Shown here piece after piece: positions 6,456 through 13,810 of a stretch of 13,810 nucleotides of DNA. Where the stretch lies: assembly GCA_013821025.1 (NCBI GenBank), contig JACDHN010000023.1, positions 1 to 13,810 on the forward strand. Reading direction: 5' to 3'. The notes below the pieces were generated by a model. The model was not told where the DNA came from. It did not search any database and saw only the letters and a list, made by a program, of their open reading frames with translations. Source of the DNA: Acidimicrobiia bacterium. GTDB taxonomy: Bacteria > Actinomycetota > Acidimicrobiia > Acidimicrobiales > Ilumatobacteraceae. A program made the translations under genes and the position numbers. How positions within the stretch are numbered: position 1 is the stretch's first letter; each line of letters starts with the position of its first letter.

Positions 6456-8332
6456 CGACGACCAGCGACGTGACGACGTCGACGGCGCTGGCCATCGACG
6501 ATCTCCGCATCGTCGTCAGCCGCACCGGCGAGGACATCGTCGACGAGGTCTCGCTGACGATCGCCCCCGGCGAGGTGCTCGGGCTCGTCGGGGAATCCGG
6601 GTCCGGCAAGACCACCGTGGGGCTGGCCGTGCTCGGTCACGCCCGCAAGGGTGTGACGGTCGCCTCCGGTCGCGTGGAGATCGGCGACGTGCCGATGCTC
6701 GAGCTGGGTCCGACGCAGCTGCGCCTGGCCAGGGGGCAGCTGGTCAGCTACGTGCCGCAGGACCCCGGCACCGCCCTGAATCCGGCGATGCGCATCGGCA
6801 CCCAGCTGCTGGAGGTGCTCGAGGCGCACGACTTCGGCGGCTCCGATGGCGCCCATCGCCGGCGCGTGACCGAGGTGATGGCGGAGGTGCTGCTGCCGGG
6901 CACGCCGCAGTTCCTGCGCCGCTACCCACATCAGCTCTCCGGTGGCCAGCAGCAGCGCGTCGGGTTGGCGATGGCGTTCGCCTGCCGGCCGTCGGTGATC
7001 GTCCTCGACGAACCGACGACAGGGCTCGACGTCAGCACGCAGGCCCACGTGCTGCAGACCGTTCGGCAGCTGTGCCGAGAGCACGGCGTCGCCGCGCTCT
7101 ACATCACCCACGACCTGGCCGTCGTGGCGACGCTCGTCGACCGCGTCGCGGTGCTGTACGCCGGGCGGATTGTCGAGCACGGCCCGGCGGCGACGATGTT
7201 CGACGCGCCGGCGCACCCGTACACCCGCCACCTCATCGCCGCCGTGCCGGCCATGTCGGGGGAGCGGACGATCACCGGGCTGCCGGGGCGGGCGCCGTCG
7301 CCCGGGCACCGTCCCGCCGGGTGTGCGTTCGCGCCGCGCTGCTCGGCGGCGACGGAGGAGTGCCGGGCGTCGTTCCCACCGATCGACGTGCTCGCCGACC
7401 GCCACGCCGTGCGCTGCTACCACCCGACGGCAGCGATCCAGGTGCGCGACCACGCGGAGGCTGCGCCGAGTGGTGTCGGCGACGTGCCCGGCGACGCCGC
7501 GCTCACGCTGCGTCGAGTGTCGGCGTCCTACAGCGGTCACACGGTCGTGCGCGACGTCGACCTCCACGTGGGGCGCGGCGAGTGCGTCGCGCTCGTCGGC
7601 GAGTCGGGATCCGGCAAGACGACGGTGTCCCGATCCGTCGGCGGACTGCACCACGAGTGGGCCGGCGAGATCCACCTCGGCGCGACGGCGCTCGCCCGCG
7701 CGGCCCGCGATCGGCCGGTCGAGCAGCGGCTGCGCATCCAGTACGTGTTCCAGAACCCCTACAGCTCGCTCAACCCGCGCCGATCGATCGGCGAGTCCGT
7801 CGGGCGCCCGCTGATCGTCGGCGGCACCTCGGCGAGCGATGCCCGCCGGGCCGTCGCCGACATGCTCGAGCGGGTCTCGTTGACCGCCGACTACGCCGAC
7901 CGGTACCCCGACCAACTGTCGGGCGGCGAGCGCCAACGGGTGGCCATCGCCAGGGCGCTGGTGAGCAAGCCAGAGGTGCTCGTCTGCGATGAGGTCACCT
8001 CGGCACTCGACGTCCTCGTCCAGGCAGCCATCGTCGAGCTGCTGGCCGAGCTGCAACGCGAGCTCGGCCTGTCGATGCTCTTCGTCACCCACAACCTGCC
8101 GCTCGTCCGCTCAATCGCCGACCGCACGGCGGTGATGGCCGACGGTCGCCTCGTCGAGGTCGGTACGACCGAGCAGGTGCTGTCGCAGCCGGAGCACGAG
8201 TACACGAAGCGCCTGCTGGCCGACACGCCGCGAATCAACGAGACGCGACCGGTCGAGGTGGTCGAGGAGCGCCTCGCCGACGACGTCGCGCTGCACGCGC
8301 CGGCCGTGGCGGTCCCCGAGCTCGACGTGTGA
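6452..8332 (+). CDS. Fused DppD-DppF-type ABC transporter ATPase (two nucleotide-binding domains)
   Basis: This protein supplies both ATPase sites of the importer in one polypeptide of 626 residues; in many bacteria these are separate DppD and DppF proteins. Domain 1 has Walker A GESGSGKTT (K53), signature LSGGQQQR (162 onward) and Walker B VIVLDEPTTGLD (D186, E187). It is followed by the oligopeptide-transporter C-terminal motif HPYTRHL and a cysteine-rich segment (CAFAPRC, then two more cysteines), a known feature of DppD-like subunits. Domain 2 has Walker A (K389), signature LSGGERQR (489 onward) and Walker B VLVCDEVTSALD (D513, E514), then HEYTKRLL. All catalytic motifs look intact in both halves. 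The GTG at 6452 overlaps the permease stop. The reading frame stays open far upstream, but that part overlaps the permease and is not used. Confidence 0.92.
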   Translation: MTTTSDVTTSTALAIDDLRIVVSRTGEDIVDEVSLTIAPGEVLGLVGESGSGKTTVGLAVLGHARKGVTVASGRVEIGDVPMLELGPTQLRLARGQLVSYVPQDPGTALNPAMRIGTQLLEVLEAHDFGGSDGAHRRRVTEVMAEVLLPGTPQFLRRYPHQLSGGQQQRVGLAMAFACRPSVIVLDEPTTGLDVSTQAHVLQTVRQLCREHGVAALYITHDLAVVATLVDRVAVLYAGRIVEHGPAATMFDAPAHPYTRHLIAAVPAMSGERTITGLPGRAPSPGHRPAGCAFAPRCSAATEECRASFPPIDVLADRHAVRCYHPTAAIQVRDHAEAAPSGVGDVPGDAALTLRRVSASYSGHTVVRDVDLHVGRGECVALVGESGSGKTTVSRSVGGLHHEWAGEIHLGATALARAARDRPVEQRLRIQYVFQNPYSSLNPRRSIGESVGRPLIVGGTSASDARRAVADMLERVSLTADYADRYPDQLSGGERQRVAIARALVSKPEVLVCDEVTSALDVLVQAAIVELLAELQRELGLSMLFVTHNLPLVRSIADRTAVMADGRLVEVGTTEQVLSQPEHEYTKRLLADTPRINETRPVEVVEERLADDVALHAPAVAVPELDV

Positions 8333-8345
8333 CGGGCTCCGGCCA

Positions 8346-9502
8346 ATGGCCACGGCCCCGGCACGGCCGCCGACGAACGCACTTCCCGTGAGAGGTTTGG
8401 TCGAGCCGGCGTTCTCGGCGGTGGCCGACGTGTTCGCCGAGTGCGTTCCTGCGGACGGACCGGGCGGTGCGTTCGCCGTCTACGTCGGCGGGGCGCCGGT
8501 GATCGACGTCGTGTCCGGCCTCGTCGGCGATGGTGATCGCAGGTGGAGGACCGACACGACCTGTGTGATCGCATCGGGGACGAAGGGCGTCGTGGCGACA
8601 GCCGTGCTGGTGCTGCTCGAGCGTGGCGTCATGGCGCTGGACGAGCCGGTGGCGACGTACTGGCCCGAGTTCGCAGCCGCCGGCAAGGGCTTGACGCGCG
8701 TCGGCGACATCGTCGCCCACACCGCAGGACTGGTCGGGATCGTCGAACCGATCACCGTCGAGCAGCTCGCCGACCCCCCGTCGATCGAGGCGCTGTTGGC
8801 GGCGCAGGCGCCGATCGTCCCCGTCGGCCGCCCGAGCTACCACGCCCTGACGTACGGGTGGTTGTGCGACGCGCTGGTTCGGCGCGTCGACGGCCGGTCG
8901 ATCGGTCGGTTCGTCGAGGACGAGATCGCCGGCCCGCTCGGACTCGACCTCTCGATCGGCTCGCCACCCGAGCGGATCGCCCGCGCCGCACGCCTCCAGC
9001 CATCGCCCGACTATCAGCTGTCGGCGTTTCTCGGGGACCGACCGCCCGACCCGCGTCTGGCGTACGTGTACGGGAACCCGCCGATCGTCGGCCGGATGGG
9101 CGAGCCGGAGCTGCTCGCCCACGAGATCCCCGGCGCCAACTGCCTCGCATCGGCGGCGGCGATGGCCCGATTGTACGGCTGCCTCGCCGTCGGTGGCACG
9201 CTGGAGGGCGTGGCGCTGCTCGACCCCATGACGATCGAGCTCGGTCGCACCACGCGGGCGCACGGCGAGGACCCGCTGACAGGTCGAGGGCTGCGCTTCG
9301 GCGTCGGCTTCGAACTCAACCCGAACCCGTCGGCGCTCGGGCCGGCGGCCGACGCCTTCGGCCACACCGGCGCAGGTGGTTCGAGCCATGGCGCGTGGCC
9401 CAGCCGGAAGGTCGGCTACTCGTTCGTGACGTCGCAGCTCCGCCCCGAGACGGACGACGGGCGCGCCCGCCGCCTGCTGCAGACGCTGGACGCGTGCCTG
9501 TG

Positions 9503-9506
<4 letters not shown>
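8346..9506 (+). CDS. Serine hydrolase of the beta-lactamase/EstB family
   Basis: This is a penicillin-binding-protein-fold serine hydrolase (class C beta-lactamase-related, Pfam Beta-lactamase type) of 386 residues. The nucleophile motif SxxK is S77-G-T-K80. The second motif is YHA (165-167) within YHALTYGWL, replacing the Y-x-N of true beta-lactamases. The third is HTG (340-342) within HTGAGGSS. I see no signal peptide, so it should act in the cytoplasm, unlike beta-lactamases. This form resembles esterases or aminohydrolases rather than antibiotic-resistance enzymes. It starts 13 bp after the ATPase gene and overlaps the dioxygenase gene by 4 bp, so it belongs to the uptake operon. Hydrolysis of an imported ester or amide of carnitine or gamma-butyrobetaine is a reasonable inference but is not shown by sequence. 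The ATG at 8346 lacks a clear Shine-Dalgarno; an in-frame GTG at 8388 is possible. Confidence 0.85.
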
Positions 9507-10669
<1,163 letters not shown>

Positions 10670-10695
10670 TCACCTCGCGTGGCGGCTCACGCCGC

Positions 10696-10719
10696 CGCCG
10701 CGACGACGGTGTCGCGGCG
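10696..10719 (+). terminator. Candidate terminator stem-loop after the plus-strand operon
   Basis: A perfect 9-bp stem CGCCGCGAC / GTCGCGGCG with a 6-base loop lies 26 bases after the stop codon of the last gene of the operon. No T-run follows, as is common in high-GC actinobacteria, so termination efficiency is uncertain. A smaller hairpin (GGCG-GCTCA-CGCC) lies just before it. Confidence 0.45.
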
Positions 10720-11049
10720 TCCGGGCACGCCCCGAGCCAGCCGGAGTGACTCCCGAACGAGCGCGGCTGGGAACTGCTCCGCGCCGGGCTCGCCGCCGGC
10801 GAGGTGGCCGCCGTATGGCTCGGGCGCGAATGCTCAAGGAGGTCTGCACCGCGCGTCTCGGTCCTCGAAGCGCGCCGCCATGGCCGTCACCACCAGCTCG
10901 GTTCGAGCGCCGAGCGCTCGGGAGCGCTTCCCCAAGCGTCCAGCACCTCGTCGCATCGGTCCGAGCGTTCGCTGCTGTTCCGCAACCCAGCGAGAACCGA
11001 AGGCGGCAAGTCCGACTGGCGGTCACGACCAAGGTCACCCAGCCAATGG

Positions 11050-11090
11050 CCATCGGCCCGCGTCGACGCGGGCACAAAGTGCCCCGATGG
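11050..11090. other. Nested inverted-repeat structure upstream of the IS110 remnant
   Basis: A perfect 7-bp outer stem CCATCGG (11050-11056) / CCGATGG (11084-11090) encloses the 16-bp palindrome CCCGCGTCGACGCGGG (11057-11072). Next to it is the mini-hairpin GGCAC-AAA-GTGCC (11071-11083), which competes for its first bases. This amount of perfect pairing in 41 bp suggests a structured RNA or a protein-binding DNA site. IS110-family elements encode a bridge RNA in a noncoding end, so a relic of one is a candidate explanation. Confidence 0.4.
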
Positions 11091-11200
11091 TGCGTGTCGG
11101 GCAACGACGTGGCGGCTTCGTGCGTCGGGGTTTTGGTCGGGTGTGCCTCTCGAATGCCCTGCCGCCGTGAGGTTGGCTTGCGATCGAACCGACCGTCTGT

Positions 11201-11221
11201 CCACATCCTGTCCGGGTGTGG
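11201..11221. other. Stem-loop upstream of the IS110 remnant
   Basis: CCACATCC and GGGTGTGG pair over 8 positions (one G-T) around the 5-base loop TGTCC. It lies 77 bases before the remnant's start codon and may belong to the same structured region as 11050-11090. Confidence 0.35.
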
Positions 11222-11297
11222 CTCTAGGAGGAACGGCAGCGACACGCATCAGGTACGCCCGTCCGACGAACGCACCCACGAGGACCGGGACCACCAC

Positions 11298-11565
11298 ATG
11301 TTCATCATCGGGATCGAACGGCACAAGCTGTCCCACACTGCGGTCGCCGTGGACTCGTTTCGAGACCCGTTGACACGATCCGCGTCGATGCGGGTCGCCA
11401 TCAGCGCAGACTTCTGCTCGAGTAGGCGACGAGGTTCGAGCCACGCTCCTGGGCCGTCGAGGGAGCGAGGAGATGGGTGCGATACTCGCCCACCGGCTCG
11501 TCGGTGTCGGCGAGCACGTGGTCGATGTGCCACCGTAGTTGCCGGCTCGGGTGCGGCTGTTGGAG
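11298..11565 (+). pseudogene. IS110-family transposase remnant, multiply frameshifted
   Basis: Recognisable pieces of an IS110-type (DEDD, RuvC-like) transposase follow each other in all three plus frames. From 11298 the reading is MFIIGIERHKLSHTAVAVD, the family N-terminus, with the usual first catalytic aspartate of IGID replaced by glutamate. From 11369 in another frame come VDTIRVDAGRHQRRLLLE, a TAG (11423), then ATRFEPRSWAVEGA, with the conserved glutamate of WAVEG. From 11470 in the third frame come ILAHRLVGVGEHVVDVPP, a TAG (11536), then LPARVRLLE. Two frameshifts, two in-frame stops and a changed catalytic residue mean it is dead. Intact members have about 350-400 codons, so most of the C-terminal half is gone or unrecognisable. 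Confidence 0.8.
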
Positions 11566-11974
11566 CGGCCGCCGCGGGTCCGTGTCGGCCACGCCGCCAC
11601 GGCCCGCCCCCGCCCCGCCGACGCTTGCCGCGCCGCCGACTACGGCCCGAGAGCAGCTGATGCCTCCGCTCAGATCGTGCCGATCGTCGCTTTCCGATCG
11701 TCTTGAGGTCCGGATGTGTGGCGATGGCCGTGATCAGCTCCGGTCTGCCGCTGACCTTGGTCGCGCCAGGGCGTGGTGGTCCGTGTACACGAACCACGCC
11801 CCATCGCTCGGCCACGCCTCCGTCTCGGAGTAGCCGCGTGGTAACGCCGTGGTAACCATCGATGGCGGATCTGAGCGAACGGGCCCGGACGACGCGAACC
11901 CCGAGTCCACCAAGTGCCTGTTCAGACGTACTTTCGTGAACGAGCGCGAACGTCGGCGTACACGTCCGGCCAGG
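11566..11974. other. Gene-free stretch between IS110 remnant and tRNA fragment
   Basis: I find no supportable gene. The first half may hold further decayed IS110 sequence: a plus-strand reading near 11700-11790 vaguely resembles the basic helix region of those transposases, but I cannot align it firmly. At 11837-11845 and 11848-11856 the 9-mer CGTGGTAAC is directly repeated with an 11-bp period. Nothing else stands out before the tRNA fragment. Confidence 0.4.
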
Positions 11975-12019
11975 TTCCTAAACCGTGTGTCGCAGGTTCG
12001 AATCCTGCCGGGGGCGCCA
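11975..12019 (+). other. Isolated 3' half of tRNA-Arg(CCT), probable integration (att) scar
   Basis: The sequence reads as a tRNA from the anticodon loop to the end. It has loop TTCCTAA (anticodon CCT), a perfect T arm GCAGG-TTCGAAT-CCTGC (11992-12008), acceptor strand CGGGGGC (12009-12015), discriminator G and encoded CCA (12017-12019). The 5' half is missing: no GCCCCCG acceptor strand or D arm lies upstream, and bases before the loop (CCAGG) do not pair with ACCGT after it. It cannot be a working gene. The 3' portion of a tRNA from the anticodon loop onward is what tyrosine-recombinase elements leave at the distal junction after integration. The IS481 element begins at the next base. Confidence 0.8.
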
Positions 12020-12044
12020 TGTGATGTCTCAAGACATCCCGGAC
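12020..12044. repeat. IS481 terminal inverted repeat, left end
   Basis: TGTGATGTCTCAAGACATCC and the next five bases match the reverse complement of 13148-13172 at 22 of 25 positions. It contains an internal palindrome, GATGTC-TCAA-GACATC. Confidence 0.8.
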
Positions 12045-12058
12045 GGCTTGAACCCGCA

Positions 12059-13105
12059 TCAGGGCTCGGGCGGTTGTTGTTGTCGGGGTTGGGGTGCTTG
12101 CGGTGTGCCGGTGCCGTGGTAGCGGCGGTCGGGGTCGAGGGTGAGGTGGCGGAGGACTTCGCCGGTGGTGGCGTGGATGATGCGGATGTCGAGGTCGGCG
12201 ATGAGCATCACGATGCGGGTTCCGGTGTGGTGGCGGCCGACGCCGATGTGGTGGAGCTGGCCGTTGACGCGCAGCGTGACTGAGCCGCCGTCGGCGACGC
12301 GGTCGTGACGGACTCGGAAGTGGGTGTCGTCGCTGCGGTCGCCGGGGCTGGCTTTGGGACGGGTGGTGTAGGAGACCACAGGAGTCGCTTGGTGCGGGAG
12401 TGAGCGGTGCGGGCGATGGTGGTTGTAGATGTCGGCGAAGCGGTCGCAGAGCTGTTGGAGCTCGGCGATCGTGGACGGCTGGTCGGGCTGGTGGCGGAGC
12501 CAGGCCTTCATCGTCTGTTGGAACCGTTCGACCTTGCCGCAGGTGGTGGGGTGGTTGGGCCGGGAGTTCTTCTGCACGATGCCGAGCCGGCGCAGTTCGG
12601 TCTCCAGGCGGTTGCGGCCGTCTTTGCCGCCGGCGAGGCGGGTGGTGAAGACCATGGCGTTGTCGGTGAGCGTCGACGCTGGCGCTCCGTGCCTGGTCAT
12701 TGCGTCGCGGAAGGTGTCGCGCACGATGTGGCCGGTGACGCGCAGGTGGGCGGTGACGGACAGGGCGTAGCGGGCGTGGTCGTCGAGCCAGGTGAGGATC
12801 TCGACGTCGACGAGCGTGGCGAGACGGTAGTGGGTGAAGTCGGACTGCCAGGTCTCGTTGGGCTGCCCTGGGCGGTGAGCCGCTGGCGGAGCTCGGCGAT
12901 CAGCTCGAGCGTTGCGGGTGGTGTCGCCCGAGGCGACCGCTTCGGTCGTCGTGAGCGTGGTTCGAACGCGGCGTCACCCTCGACGCGGTAGCGCGCAACG
13001 AGCTTCGTAGACCCACGAACGGGACACGCCATAGCTCGCCGCGACCTCGGCCGGGCGACGACCCTCGACGACGACAGCGGTGATGACCAGACGGGCTTTC
13101 GACAC
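12059..13105 (-). pseudogene. IS481-family transposase, broken by a frameshift and an internal deletion
   Basis: A DDE transposase is readable in pieces. From the GTG at 13105 the helix-turn-helix part reads SKARLVITAVVVEGRRPAEV and SYGVSRSWVYE. An extra A near 13005 shifts the frame; the next frame continues LVARYRVEGDAAFEPRSRRP to LTAQG. At about 12866 it jumps straight to QPNETWQSDFTHYRL in a third frame, skipping roughly 50-60 residues that family members have there. The rest is intact: LTDNAMVF with the second Asp, then NHPTTCGKVERFQQTMK with the catalytic Glu, and RPHRSLPHQATP. The piece 12724-12059 could still be translated as a short protein but lacks the first catalytic Asp (WQSD). 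Confidence 0.88.
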
Positions 13106-13147
13106 CCCGCCACTGTTGAGAACTGTCCGCTATGTCTCGCGACATCT

Positions 13148-13172
13148 GTCCGGGATGTCCTGAGCCACCACA
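13148..13172. repeat. IS481 terminal inverted repeat, right end
   Basis: It starts GTCCGGGATGTCCTGAG and ends CACCACA, pairing with 12020-12044 apart from three mismatches. Just inside it is a further palindrome ATGTC-TCGC-GACAT (13133-13146), probably part of the transposase promoter or binding region. Confidence 0.8.
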
Positions 13173-13320
13173 CTGCCGAGGGCGCTGAAAGGTCGTGGTC
13201 GATGGCTCTCAGTTGGCGAGCGTTCGGTTGGTCGAGCGCCGCGGTCCTGAACAAGTTGCTGAGCGAGCGATCCGGTGCTGCGCGACACTACCGCAGCAAC
13301 CGATCTGACGAGGAGACCAG

Positions 13321-13810
13321 ATGACGACCCGCCCCAATCCGTACCTGTCGTTCGGGTGGCACGCAGTAGGCGACGGTCTCGTCAGTCCGACAATATTCGT
13401 GGGAGTGTACGGCTCGCTTCAGCTTCATTCCTGGATTACAGCCGAGACCGTAGAGCTAGAGGAGGATGCGTACAGCCTCTTCATGTCGCGCTCGATCTCG
13501 ATGGGTTGGTCGACTGCTGGTGGGAACGACTTGACGAAGGAGCCCCTGTGGGGCATGAACGAAGCTGAGATCGATCGGCCAACCGACAATCTGAATGGCC
13601 GAATCGCCTGGTTTCAGGTCGGAGTTTCAGATCGATTCGACGCACGTCCTCTCCCCGTCTTGCCCATTCTGGCCTGCGCAGATGATGCGTTGAATCGCGT
13701 CGGTGAGGTTCACCTGGATGCGCTTCAAGTCTTCCTGCCGATGCACGACGACGGTGATGCTGCGGGTCATCTGGTTTCAGGCTTGAACTGGTTCGCAATC
13801 TGTGATCCAG
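13321..13810 (+). CDS. Hypothetical protein, N-terminal part, low GC (runs off right edge)
   Basis: An open frame of 163 codons starts at the ATG at 13321 and reaches the edge without a stop. A strong ribosome binding site (GAGGAG, ending six bases before the ATG) supports the start. Base composition is clearly lower in GC than the operons (50% in 13381-13440), with many A/T third positions, so it looks acquired. The protein begins MTTRPNPYLSFGWHAVGDGL, has no signal peptide or membrane helix, and is rich in Trp and acidic residues with alternating hydrophobics, suggesting a soluble beta-rich fold. I recognise no family. It lies just outside the IS481 right end; the 148 bp between hold no other feature I can support. 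Absence of stops over 490 bp at moderate GC makes it likely real. Confidence 0.7.
   Translation, partial: MTTRPNPYLSFGWHAVGDGLVSPTIFVGVYGSLQLHSWITAETVELEEDAYSLFMSRSISMGWSTAGGNDLTKEPLWGMNEAEIDRPTDNLNGRIAWFQVGVSDRFDARPLPVLPILACADDALNRVGEVHLDALQVFLPMHDDGDAAGHLVSGLNWFAICDP

Larger units (their letters stand above)
10720..11297. other. Gene-free stretch, unassigned, with RNA-like structure in its second half
   Basis: I see no intact gene. One plus-strand frame is open from 10750 to 11373 and begins with a helical-looking stretch (residues GWELLRAGLAAGEVAAVWLG, from about 10765). This faintly recalls the helix-turn-helix of IS30-type transposases, but the rest does not hold up, so a decayed gene is only possible. 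The right half contains strong inverted repeats (11050-11090 and 11201-11221), described separately. It lies directly upstream of the IS110 remnant and may include that element's left noncoding end. Confidence 0.4.
12020..13172 (-). mobile_element. IS481-family insertion sequence, decayed
   Basis: An element of 1153 bp is bounded by imperfect terminal inverted repeats (22 of 25 bases) starting TGTG and ending CACA. It contains one transposase pseudogene on the minus strand. It abuts the CCA end of the tRNA fragment. No short duplication directly touches both ends, but TGCCGGGGGCGC (12006-12017) and TGCCGAGGGCGC (13174-13185) lie just outside and agree at 11 of 12 bases, perhaps a degraded target duplication. 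Confidence 0.85.

Noticed and set aside
6227..8092. 621-codon open frame on the minus strand opposite the ATPase gene
   Set aside because: It is an antisense shadow of the fused ATPase, whose Walker and signature motifs are on the plus strand.
8543..9502. N-terminal extension of the second dioxygenase (708 codons in total)
   Set aside because: It overlaps the serine hydrolase; the dioxygenase begins at the GTGA overlap at 9503 and then has the normal family length.
10670..11245. 191-codon minus-strand frame
   Set aside because: It has no recognisable domain and crosses the operon's terminator-like hairpin and the structured repeats; composition is that of chance open frames at high GC.
11975..12019. 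Functional tRNA gene
   Set aside because: The 5' acceptor strand, D arm and a pairing anticodon stem are all missing.
11849..12283. 144-codon plus-strand frame across the tRNA fragment
   Set aside because: It reads through the tRNA fragment (giving QVRILPGAP, a common artefact of translated tRNA ends) and the IS481 end; no protein family is visible.
13481..13798. Minus-strand 105-codon frame at the right edge
   Set aside because: The plus-strand frame from 13321 has a strong ribosome binding site and remains open through the whole region; the minus frame is rich in His/Arg/Ser and looks like its shadow.

Overview
The window is about 70% GC for most of its length, with mostly GTG or ATG starts, GTGA/ATGA gene overlaps and strong GC bias at third codon positions. 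The Tat-type lipoprotein signal of the binding protein also fits a high-GC actinobacterium. An Acidimicrobiia-like host is a guess from style only; nothing in the window fixes the taxonomy.

Positions 1-10669 form one coherent metabolic locus made of two divergent operons that share an 89-bp promoter region (2655-2743). The minus-strand operon encodes, in transcription order, a BKACE/DUF849 dehydrocarnitine-cleavage enzyme, an L-carnitine dehydrogenase, and the N-terminal half of a gamma-butyrobetaine dioxygenase-like enzyme that runs off the left edge. The plus-strand operon encodes a Dpp/Opp-type ABC importer: a Tat/lipoprotein binding protein, two permeases, and one protein with two fused ATPase domains. 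It continues with a cytoplasmic beta-lactamase-fold serine hydrolase and a second gamma-butyrobetaine dioxygenase-like protein. Read together, the locus looks like uptake of a quaternary-ammonium compound (perhaps esterified or amide-linked), hydrolysis inside the cell, hydroxylation to carnitine, oxidation to 3-dehydrocarnitine, and cleavage with acetyl-CoA to betainyl-CoA plus acetoacetate. No betainyl-CoA thioesterase and no regulator are visible. A composite dispersed repeat sits inside each operon, in the same orientation relative to transcription.

Positions 10670-13172 hold no intact gene and look like a graveyard of mobile DNA. There is a stem-loop after the plus-strand operon, then an unassigned stretch with strong RNA-like secondary structure. 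Next come a badly decayed IS110-family transposase, the isolated 3' half of a tRNA-Arg(CCT) gene (a likely integration scar), and an IS481-family element whose transposase is broken by a frameshift and an internal deletion.

From 13321 to the right edge an open reading frame with a good ribosome binding site and much lower GC continues out of the window. It matches no family I recognise and is a candidate accessory gene. The tRNA scar next to the insertion sequences raises the possibility that the carnitine locus or the right-hand DNA arrived as part of an integrated element.
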